This document shows positions 27,306 through 34,624 of a DNA stretch of 51,299 nucleotides, piece after piece (within the stretch, counting starts at the first letter, position 1; each line of letters opens with the position of its first letter). This stretch comes from Nitrososphaerota archaeon. Its GTDB lineage: Archaea; Thermoproteota; Bathyarchaeia; Bathyarchaeales; Bathycorpusculaceae. The notes below the pieces were generated by a model. It worked only from the letters and a program-made list of their open reading frames with translations. It was not told where the DNA came from and did no database searches. A program made the translations under genes and the position numbers. The DNA is taken from the NCBI GenBank assembly GCA_031274765.1, contig JAISPR010000165.1, forward strand, positions 1-51,299, in the 5' to 3' direction.

Positions 27306-28035
27306 AGCGGTAATTTTTGACTATATTGGTACCTTAGTTAACTGTATAGACTACAGTATGGTTAATTCAGAGGCAAAACTTTATGCGGCATTAACAGCTG
27401 AGGGGTTTGTGTTGGAGCAGGAGAAATTTTTAAGGGCTTACAGGGATGCTCATCAGAGATATCGTAGAATTCGTTATGAACAGTTCAGAGAAGTGACTAA
27501 TGCTGTGTGGGTTTCTGAGGCATTGTGTAATTTGGGTTTTAAAACTACTCCAAAGGATGAGCGAGTTAAGATAGCGCTTAACATATTTTTTCAAGATTTC
27601 ATTGACACTTTAGAACTTCGTAGAGGGGCTAAGTGTCTCTTAGCCCAGACCGCTGAGCAGTATCGGGTGGGTTTAATTAGCAACTTTACCCATGCGCCAG
27701 TCGTCCATAAAAGTCTGCGCAGGGTAGGTATTCACAATTATTTCAACGCGGTTGTTATATCCCAAGAGGTAAAATGTCGAAAACCCAGTCTTAGAATTTT
27801 TTGTGATACTCTAAGTCGGCTTGGGGTTCAAGCACATGAAGCGGTGTTCATTGGAGATAGTCCCTTAGAAGATATCAAAGGTGCTAAGGAGGCGGGTTTG
27901 AGAACGGTGTTTGTGTCTTCACAGTTTAACAGTTTAGAAGATTTAGCTCAAAGCCGACAGGTTCCAGATGAGATAGTCACAGAGTTAGAAGATATTCCAC
28001 ATAAATTAAGTCGAATTTTTCCTGGGGGAACTTGA
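27295..28035 (+). CDS. HAD-superfamily hydrolase
   Basis: A 246-residue HAD phosphatase/dehalogenase-like protein. Motif I is FDYIGTLV (nucleophile Asp present, the usual second Asp replaced by Ile), motif II LISNFTH, motif III the lysine in CRKPSLRIF, motif IV FIGDSPLEDIKGAKEAG. The helical cap lies between motifs I and II. Lack of the +2 Asp resembles dehalogenase-type members rather than classical phosphatases. ATG 27295 has AAGGGA upstream and overlaps hypB by 11 bp, so it is co-translated with hypA-hypB. A link to hydrogenase maturation is contextual only. Confidence 0.85.
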   Translation: MPCRAVIFDYIGTLVNCIDYSMVNSEAKLYAALTAEGFVLEQEKFLRAYRDAHQRYRRIRYEQFREVTNAVWVSEALCNLGFKTTPKDERVKIALNIFFQDFIDTLELRRGAKCLLAQTAEQYRVGLISNFTHAPVVHKSLRRVGIHNYFNAVVISQEVKCRKPSLRIFCDTLSRLGVQAHEAVFIGDSPLEDIKGAKEAGLRTVFVSSQFNSLEDLAQSRQVPDEIVTELEDIPHKLSRIFPGGT

Positions 28036-28130
28036 TTTTAGTTTGGTTTATAGAGTAAATTATTGTGACTTCGATATGTTTTTACGTTTAGAGCGAGTTT
28101 GCTTGTGTGTGAACTGCTTTGCGGGGTAAA

Positions 28131-29345
28131 TTGTTGACGTTTGAAGAAGCTAAGCGAGCCATTGAGAGTGGATTTAAGCCTCAGCCGTCAGATATTGAGG
28201 ATGTGATACTACTTGAGGCCTATAATCGAGTGTTGGGTATTGATGTTGTATCACCTATAGATATTCCTGGTTTTACCACTTCCACCATTCAGGGTTATGC
28301 GCTATGTTCTGTGAATACGGTGACAGCAACCGAAGATAACCCTGTGGTATGCAGGGTTGAGGGTATGGTTTCTGCGGGGGAACAGCCAAGATTTGTTCTC
28401 TCAGGCAATAAAGTTGCAGAAGTTTCTGCAGGTGCCATTCTTCCGCTGGGGGCAGATGCAGTCATAGCTGCTCGAGATGGTGTGTGTGAGGATGATGTCT
28501 TGCGTGTTTATGGGGCTGTTTCTCGAGGTGAAAATGTGCATACACAGGGCTCAGATATTCATAGAGGTTCAATTGTGTTTAGAAAGGGACAGGTTTTAGG
28601 TTCTGCTGAGATTGGAGTTTTAGCAGCTTTGGGATACACAGATATTGGTGTTATAAGATTTCCGATGGTTGCTGTTTTTTCAGTCGGTACAGAATTTGGT
28701 GAACTGGGCAAACCGTTGTTGCCTGGAAAGGCATTTGATGCTGCGGCCTACAGTCTTTGTACTGCTGTGATAGAATGTGGGGCTAAACCCGTTGGTTTGG
28801 GGGTAGTCGCACCCGATAAAGAGGTAATCAGACAAACGTTTCTATCAGCAGTTGCATCGGCAGATATGGTAATCGTCTGTTCAAGTGTTGATATTGTTGA
28901 GGTTGTTGATGTATTGGGTGAATCAGGTGTTGTTGTTAGCGGTGTTGCAGTGAAACCGGGCAAACAAACAGGGGTTACCTTCATTGGAGGAAAGCCGGTT
29001 TTTATAATGCCCAGTAATCCTTTGGTAGCATTGCTGATGTTTCAGTTGTTTGCACGGTCGCTGGTACAACGTTTAGGCGGTAGGCCTATTTCGGGTTTAA
29101 AAACTGTGACGGCGTATGCGGGTTCAAGAATGTTTAGTGCTAAGGGTAGCCGCACTTATGTGTTTGTTCAACTTAGTTTTGATGAAAGATGTCGTTTGAT
29201 AGCTGAGCCTCTTGGAGTAGGGGGAGATGTATTGACTCTATCTATTGCAAAGGGGGTTGTAGAGATTCCAGAGAATGAGCAGTATATAGATGTTGGTAGA
29301 GAGGTTTTGGTTATGCTGTTTTGCGGCTCAGCGGGTAGGGGTTAG
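28131..29345 (+). CDS. MoeA-family protein with degenerate active site
   Basis: A roughly 404-residue member of the MoeA (molybdopterin molybdotransferase) family, which inserts Mo or W into molybdopterin. Domain order is normal: LTFEEAKRAI, SPIDIPGFTTSTIQGYAL, AVFSVGTEF, KPGKQTGVTFIGGKPVFIMP and the C-terminal beta barrel. Several catalytic positions differ from the family: the MDGYA aspartate is Gln (TIQGYA), the GGVSVGxxD block is reduced to CSSVDIVEVVD, and GLPGNP is IMPSNP. It may be a specialised or non-catalytic paralogue. Start choice is uncertain (TTG at 28119, 28131 or 28134); GGGGT at 28122-28126 favours the later ones. Confidence 0.8.
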   Translation: MLTFEEAKRAIESGFKPQPSDIEDVILLEAYNRVLGIDVVSPIDIPGFTTSTIQGYALCSVNTVTATEDNPVVCRVEGMVSAGEQPRFVLSGNKVAEVSAGAILPLGADAVIAARDGVCEDDVLRVYGAVSRGENVHTQGSDIHRGSIVFRKGQVLGSAEIGVLAALGYTDIGVIRFPMVAVFSVGTEFGELGKPLLPGKAFDAAAYSLCTAVIECGAKPVGLGVVAPDKEVIRQTFLSAVASADMVIVCSSVDIVEVVDVLGESGVVVSGVAVKPGKQTGVTFIGGKPVFIMPSNPLVALLMFQLFARSLVQRLGGRPISGLKTVTAYAGSRMFSAKGSRTYVFVQLSFDERCRLIAEPLGVGGDVLTLSIAKGVVEIPENEQYIDVGREVLVMLFCGSAGRG

Positions 29346-29689
29346 TTTTTTCTTTTAAGCAACATCAAGGCAGATATTATCCAGGTGAATACGGCATAGA
29401 TGAACGCACATAGGGCCAGTAGTATGTTGCTGAGGCCTGCGTAGTAGAGTGTGTAGAGCGAGAACACGGTGTTGGTAACCAGTAAAATAAACATCAACCA
29501 AGGGGCCCAAGCGCGTTTTGTTAGGAGACTATATGCGCTTATGAAATTGATTATTCCCAGAAACCCTATATGTGGCGGAAAACGGGTGAATGGTAGAGAA
29601 GCCCACAAAAGTATACCGGTGGAGGTATAGAAAAATAGGGCTGCTAACTGGTTACGGCTAAGACTTTTGAGTTTGACTACTATTGACAC
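29342..29689 (-). CDS. Small four-helix membrane protein
   Basis: A 115-residue protein with four hydrophobic helices (about 15-35, 42-58, 63-83 and 88-110) and a basic C terminus (LLKRKN). I do not recognise a family. Its stop overlaps the stop of the convergent moeA-like gene by 4 nt. It has normal codon texture and membrane-protein hydrophobicity, so is probably real. Confidence 0.65.
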   Translation of the reverse strand: MSIVVKLKSLSRNQLAALFFYTSTGILLWASLPFTRFPPHIGFLGIINFISAYSLLTKRAWAPWLMFILLVTNTVFSLYTLYYAGLSNILLALCAFIYAVFTWIISALMLLKRKN

Positions 29690-29993
29690 GATGTATTCGC
29701 CTTAGTCATATGGAGTATGGAGATAACTAATAATTTTTGCGCTGGACTAATGGATAATAACGCTTTGGAAAGATCGGCTTCAAAATTGACGGTAAGCACA
29801 TAAGATGTGAACAATCCGGTTCGGTTGGGTACCAACAGGTGTTGTTTTGTCTATGTATTGTGCAGTGGTTTTTAACAAAGTATCGGCTTAACAGACAAAT
29901 CATCGGTAAGACGAATATTTGTGGCACGGTGGATTTTATATTAACCCGTGCGGTAGTGATATTGTTGGGCTGTGTTTGAGCCGAGAAACAGAG

Positions 29994-30566
29994 TTGAGGG
30001 TATTCACGATTGGTTATTCTACACGGTCATTTGAAGAGTTCATGGAGTTGCTCCAGATTTATGGCATTACATTGTTATTAGATATCCGTGCCGTTCCCCA
30101 AAGCCGCCACAATCCACAAATCAATAAAGAATCACTTCCCATCAGTTTAAAATCCTTTGGCATCAAATACATTCATCTCCCAAAAATCGGTGGGTATCGA
30201 CACCCAAAATCTGACAGCACCAACCTTGCGCTTGAGGGTCAGTTTCGCGGTTATGCAGATTATATGCAAACCAAAGAATTCACTGATGCACTCCTCAAAA
30301 TCGTGGCACTGGCAAGGGAGAATTGTACGGCATTGATGTGCTCAGAAGCACTACCCTATAAGTGTCATCGAAACCTTGTCTCGGATGCATTAACGGCACG
30401 ACACGTTTGGGTACAGCACATCATTGCTAAGGAAAGTCTTGTTACCCATCGACTACATGAATTGGCACAGGTAGATGGCTTCAAAGTAACATATCCGCTC
30501 TACCCCAAAAAGACACCGCAAAGAACTCTGGGTGACTTTGAAACAGAAGACATGCCTAACAGCTAA
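29994..30566 (+). CDS. DUF488-family protein
   Basis: About 190 residues with the DUF488 hallmarks: TIGYSTRSFEEFMELL at the start, LLLDIRAVPQSRHNP, the central IGGYRHP block and the C-terminal MCSEALPYKCHRNLV with the conserved cysteine, glutamate and CHR triad. The fold is thought to be enzymatic but the reaction is unknown. The frame opens at 29919, but family members start right before (V/R)FTIGYS, making TTG 29994 the likely start. The gene lies at the border of a mobile-element patch. Confidence 0.85.
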   Translation: MRVFTIGYSTRSFEEFMELLQIYGITLLLDIRAVPQSRHNPQINKESLPISLKSFGIKYIHLPKIGGYRHPKSDSTNLALEGQFRGYADYMQTKEFTDALLKIVALARENCTALMCSEALPYKCHRNLVSDALTARHVWVQHIIAKESLVTHRLHELAQVDGFKVTYPLYPKKTPQRTLGDFETEDMPNS

Positions 30567-30635
30567 GACATAAAACTGTAACATATTTTTGCGAGAAAAC
30601 TTTATCACATATAAGAGGTTGTAATTATATGTGTG

Positions 30636-31025
30636 TCAGTAAATGACTAGATACCCGCTTACCAAAACAGGCATTTTAATTAACATATCAGTGTTTTCGT
30701 CAGTTTTAAGATAAAACGAGACTTTTTCCCGTCCGTCAACAATGATTTTGTGCAACACCTCGGAACATATCGAATCGTCAAACTCTTTAAGCCGCGCCAA
30801 ATTTTCAATAGCCCTTTCCGCGTTAGTCAACTTTTGCTGCAAGGCCTCAATCGTCGCATTGCCCTGTTTCAAGGCCAACAGTTGCTTATCCAAAGCGTCA
30901 AGCTGTTTACTATACCGATTTTTAGTCTCCTCAAACTCATCGCGGGACAGCACGCCGTCCATATACGTATCCACCAATTTCGACTTACACGCAATCAGCC
31001 GTTCAGCATTCGGGTTCTTCGTCAA
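30636..31025 (-). pseudogene. C-terminal fragment of a large serine recombinase
   Basis: The 129-codon frame matches the C-terminal coiled-coil and tail of large serine recombinases (site-specific integrases/IS607-Tn4451 type). It contains DTYMDGVLSRDEFEETKNRY, a long heptad helix (LDKQLLALKQ) and the terminal ICSEVLHKIIVDGREKVSF strand. The catalytic serine domain and zinc ribbon are missing. The reading frame stops where an IS630-type remnant begins, so truncation by that insertion is the simplest explanation. No N-terminal part is seen beyond the IS remnant. Confidence 0.7.
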
Positions 31026-31331
31026 AACAGGTGGGTGATAAAAAAATGGATTTAACTTTTAAAAAAAGACTCACCATGCAAACGACCAAAAACGACCCGA
31101 TGTCATCAAAGAACGCGCCAAATGGCGCAAAATACAAAAAACCCTAGAAATAGAACAACTTGTTTTCATCGATGAGTGCGGGGTCAATACCGCTATGACG
31201 CGCCTCTATGGGTGGGATGAGAGGGGGCACGGGTAGAGGATTATGTGCCTGATACACGCTATGAACGCACAACGGTTCTTTCGGCTGTGCGGGTGTCACA
31301 GGGGTGGAGGCTACGGTGTCGTTTGAGGGGG

Positions 31332-31436
31332 AGACTGTCTAAAAACTAGAAATTTTCGTGTTTTTGGTGTAAACGGACGGAGAAAAACAGTTCTTTTCTT
31401 GTTTTTCTGGGATTTTTGCTAGTTTTCTGACAGTCT
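31332..31436. repeat. 105-bp inverted-repeat element, copy 1
   Basis: Begins AGACTGTCTAAAAACTAG and ends CTAGTTTTCTGACAGTCT, inverted repeats with two mismatches in 18. It interrupts the IS630 remnant exactly between FEG and TLNGD codons. It is flanked by GGGGG and GTGGG. It is about 90% identical to the copy 143 bp away. Confidence 0.8.
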
Positions 31437-31579
31437 GTGGGACTTTGAATGGGGATATTTTTGCTCTTTGGGTGAAGTATGTTTTGACTTCTACTTTGAG
31501 TGCGGGAGATGTGGTGTTGTTGGATGGTTTGTTTTCGCATAAGGTGACGGGGGTTTTGGATCCTGTTTTTGAGCGTGGG

Positions 31580-31684
31580 AGACTGTCTAAAAACTAGAAA
31601 TTTTCGTGTTTTTGATGGAAATGGACGGAGAAAACCCGACCTTTTCTTGTTTTTCAAGGATTTTTGCTAGTTTTCTGACAGTCT
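31580..31684. repeat. 105-bp inverted-repeat element, copy 2
   Basis: Same orientation, length and ends as copy 1. It is flanked on the left by GTGGG (31575-31579) and on the right, after one extra G, by GTGGG (31686-31690), suggesting a 5-bp G-rich target duplication. It separates the DDE middle block from the YSPDLNP block of the IS630 remnant. Confidence 0.8.
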
Positions 31685-31875
31685 GGTGGGTGTTTGTTTG
31701 GTTTTTTCTGGTGTATTCACCGGATTTGAATCCTCTTTTGTTGTTGTGGTCGAAGTTGAAGGCGTTTTTGCGTAAGTTGAAGACGCGGTCTTTGAGGGGG
31801 TTGCAGGTGGCGCTTGGGGTGGCGCTTGGGGATATTTGTGGTTGGTTTAAGCATGATGGTTATGAATCAATATAA

Positions 31876-32267
31876 TTTCATGTTGCTATAATAATGATTT
31901 TGCGTTTGATGGGGAGATTGGGAAGCGTATATGGTATAAGTGAATACATTGGTCGGCGCGTGGGGTTTTGGCTTTGTTCAATATTTTGTTGAATTAGATT
32001 GTGGTCGTGGGGTTTATTGGGGGTTGATGGAGAAGTATTTATGTCTGGGTGAAACTGTTATCACTTTGTTGGTAATGTAGTAATTAAAAGTTAGCCAATT
32101 GTAAGACACGACCAAAATTTTTGGGTTTTTGCGCAGTCTGAATTTTGGTTTATCAATAGAATGGTTTTTATGTGGATTTTGATGGTCGCCCTTTAGAAGG
32201 GCAACGGCTTAGCTTAAAAAGGGCATATTTCAGTTATATAAATTCGTTAACCATGAAAAATAGGTGG
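31876..32267. other. Non-coding tail of the mobile-element patch
   Basis: No gene is supported in this 392-bp stretch. At 32126-32143 it holds an exact inverted copy of the end sequence of the element at 25689-25810, inside a larger imperfect hairpin (ACCAAAATT 32111-32119 with AATTTTGGT 32141-32149). Confidence 0.45.
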
Positions 32268-33614
32268 TTAGATTTTCTGTAGTTTAGCTATAAAAAAGCC
32301 GTTGCATTGATGAATATGTGGATAGAGCCGGCGGCATTCGGTTAAGTTAGTTAATCCGGGTGAGCCGAAATCGGGTGTAATTTTAGTTAGTCTGAAGTTG
32401 GGGTGTTCTTTTAGAAACTGCTCCACTACGCCCTCGTTCTCCTCTATTGTGACGCTGCAGGTGGAATATATCAAAATTCCACCGATTTTGATTTGTTTAG
32501 CACAGGTGTTAATCATTTGTAATTGTATTTCGCTCATGTTGGTTATGGATTTTGGGCTAAGGCGCCATTTTGCTGATGGTTGTTTGGCAAACACTCCAGA
32601 ACTGGTGCAGGGCGGGTCAAGAGCGATTAAATCGGCCTCGCTTGTAAGTGGAAGCGCCACTCGGGCATCGGCAATCAAGGGTTTAGCGATTTTAGTATCC
32701 ATACGTTTGGTTTCCATCTGCCAGATATGCATGCGTTTAGCCGAGAAATCCACTGAAACTATGTCGCCACGGTTTTCCATAAGTTGCGCAAGAAAAGTCG
32801 TTTTGGCTCCAGGTGCCGCACAAACGTCAAAAACCGTATGGCCCGGACGGGGGTTTGCGGTTTGGGCGGCAAAACAACTTGCTTTATCTTGCACATAGAA
32901 CAAACCAGATTTGAGGCTTGGTGAATTGTTTAGAGGCGTTTTGAGCTCCAGAATTTTGTAGGTATATTTTAAGGGTTCAGCTTTTTCGAATTTTATACCT
33001 TCAGAGGCGAGTTTTTTGAGAATTTCCTCTTCAGATACTGTTGAGGGGTTGATGCGGATGTAGGTTGGCGGCGGATTGAGACTACCTTTGAGAAATGCCG
33101 CGGCATCTTTTTTGCCAAAGAGTTTGGTGCAATACTCTACAAACCATACAGGGTGATAAGTTTCAAGGGCTACACGTTCTGTTTCATTAACAGCTTCCAT
33201 GATTGGTGCTAGTTGGCTAGTTAAAAGGAAACCCAAATAGGGTTCGACTTCTCGGAGATTTTGCCAGCCCAATATCGAGCGGCCCAAACTTGCGATAGAT
33301 TGAGCTTCCTTGAGATGAATTTTTCCCCAGTTTTTGGTAACACGAGTTTGATATGTGTAGAGCCGCAGAAAAGCTTGGATACCCTGGGTGTATTCACCGA
33401 TTTTTTTGGGTGCAGTTACGGTGTTGATGAATTTATCGATTAGATTTTTGCAACGGGTTGTTTCAACGACAAGTCCATATGCTAAACGAATGGCCCCAGC
33501 GTCTTTAATACTCAATTGTTTTGTGGTGCGCATCAGCGCAGAGCGTTCATTGAGTCGGCGTAGTTCCATCCAGCTCAGAGTTTCAATCGCAATTATCCAA
33601 GCGTCCCGTAGCAA
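32268..33614 (-). CDS. RsmB/NSUN-type RNA cytosine-5 methyltransferase
   Basis: An S-adenosylmethionine-dependent enzyme that methylates C5 of cytosine in rRNA or tRNA. The N-terminal third (about 1-150) is an all-helical NusB-like RNA-binding domain as in RsmB. The methyltransferase domain has DVCAAPGAKTTFLAQ (SAM site), ALDPPCTSSGVF and YSTCSVTIEENEGVV, supplying the two active-site cysteines. At 448 residues it has normal length. The start is TTG 33614 just before LRDAW. Substrate RNA cannot be assigned; archaeal NusB-fused members are usually predicted rRNA or tRNA enzymes. Confidence 0.9.
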   Translation of the reverse strand: MLRDAWIIAIETLSWMELRRLNERSALMRTTKQLSIKDAGAIRLAYGLVVETTRCKNLIDKFINTVTAPKKIGEYTQGIQAFLRLYTYQTRVTKNWGKIHLKEAQSIASLGRSILGWQNLREVEPYLGFLLTSQLAPIMEAVNETERVALETYHPVWFVEYCTKLFGKKDAAAFLKGSLNPPPTYIRINPSTVSEEEILKKLASEGIKFEKAEPLKYTYKILELKTPLNNSPSLKSGLFYVQDKASCFAAQTANPRPGHTVFDVCAAPGAKTTFLAQLMENRGDIVSVDFSAKRMHIWQMETKRMDTKIAKPLIADARVALPLTSEADLIALDPPCTSSGVFAKQPSAKWRLSPKSITNMSEIQLQMINTCAKQIKIGGILIYSTCSVTIEENEGVVEQFLKEHPNFRLTKITPDFGSPGLTNLTECRRLYPHIHQCNGFFIAKLQKI

Positions 33615-33759
33615 ATTTTATCACACCAAAACAAATACAGCGTCCTAAATAAGGGAATTCACGAAGGCTGTTATTTCATGCCATCAGCCACATACGTTTA
33701 TGAATTGTTCATTATTGTTGATGTTCTTTGATGGGCTCTAAAAATGGAGGTGACATAGT

Positions 33760-33897
33760 TTGTCAAAAAGATTTCGAGAAGAAACGAAATTGAATAGAGG
33801 AAAAATGACAGTACAAGAAGCGGGCCGCAAAGGTGGTGCCATAGGTGGTCCTCGTGTGCGTGAGCTCGTAAAGGAAGGCAGAGCGTTAGAAGACTAG
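33760..33897 (+). CDS. 45-residue KGG-motif mini-protein
   Basis: A TTG at 33760 preceded by a consensus GGAGGTGA (33746-33753, 6-nt spacing) opens a 45-codon frame. It contains MTVQEAGRKGGAIGGPRVRE and ends VKEGRALED. The AGRKGG motif is the hallmark of small KGG/stress-induced (GsiB/YciG-like) proteins. A second in-frame start, ATG 33805, also has GAGG upstream and would give 30 residues. The protein is basic, glycine-rich and probably nucleic-acid- or desiccation-associated by family analogy. Confidence 0.65.
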   Translation: MSKRFREETKLNRGKMTVQEAGRKGGAIGGPRVRELVKEGRALED

Positions 33898-33909
33898 GAT
33901 TAGTTCAAA

Positions 33910-33971
33910 AATAACTTGAACAAGTCAACGGTAGAATATCATAAATATTGTGTTGAATAGTTCAAGTTATT
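33910..33971 (+). terminator. 62-nt hairpin downstream of the KGG gene
   Basis: AATAACTTGAAC (33910-33921) pairs perfectly with GTTCAAGTTATT (33960-33971), and inside it CAAC (33926-33929) pairs with GTTG (33952-33955). It starts 12 nt after the KGG stop codon. It may be a 3' hairpin of that transcript or a very small inverted-repeat element. Confidence 0.4.
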
Positions 33972-34624
33972 TATTAATTGAATCTAGTAGATAATTATCA
34001 TACCATAGAAACTGTAGCGTAAAAGTATTTTATGGCATTAACCATCAGAGGGCAGGCTGATGAAAATCCATGAGCTATAATTTGGCATGCGGATAAATTT
34101 CAAGCATTCTTAACAGCTGACTATCATAAAAGTGCGAAAGCCAATAATCACCAGCATATTATTGTATGTTGATTATAGTCACATAAATTTTTTTAGTTAC
34201 ATTATAAATTTGGACTACGCAAAAACGCTATGTTTAATAGGTGTTTTGTTTTAATGCGTTTTAGCAATAGCAGGGTTATTTTTTATAATTTTTCTATTTA
34301 TGTTGAAAATGCGCATAAAATTTATAATTGTGTTATTTAGGAGCAACATTTTTTGGCAGTTCAAACCATATGTTTTTTAGTAAAATTTAATCAAAAAAAC
34401 AATAACAGCTTAATCACTTCAAAATTTACACACATAAACAGCTTAATTATTTTCATATCAAACACAAATTTTGTCGCTAAACCAGAAAAGAAGCAATCTT
34501 GAGAACACAAACAAATGTTTGACTCCGCACAACAATTTTTAGTGGAAAGCACCAAATTATTTGCTAAATGAGGGTCACTATACATTTTAATCTCAACGTA
34601 ACATATTTGGACAAGGGAAACAGG
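33972..34624. other. AT-rich upstream region of the polB gene
   Basis: These 650 bp have many A/T runs and no supported gene. They should contain the PolB promoter. A partial match to the 25689 element end (GGACTACGCAAAAACG near 34211) is noted but is not convincing as a complete element. Confidence 0.4.

Larger units (their letters stand above)
31047..31875 (+). pseudogene. IS630-family transposase remnant
   Basis: Broken-frame translation gives KERAKWRKIQKTLEIEQLVF, then FIDECGVNTAMTRLYGW, TTVLSAVRVSQGWRLR, LSAGDVVLLDGLFSHK and YSPDLNPLLLLWSKLKAFLR. These are the IS630 DDE blocks in order (FIDExG, AMxRxYGW, DNxxxHK-like, YSPDLNP). The N-terminal helix-turn-helix region is missing, the catalytic DNL is DGL, and there are stops and frameshifts. 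Two 105-bp elements are inserted in it (31332-31436 and 31580-31684). Before insertion the frame around the first site read FEG-TLNGD. Confidence 0.85.
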
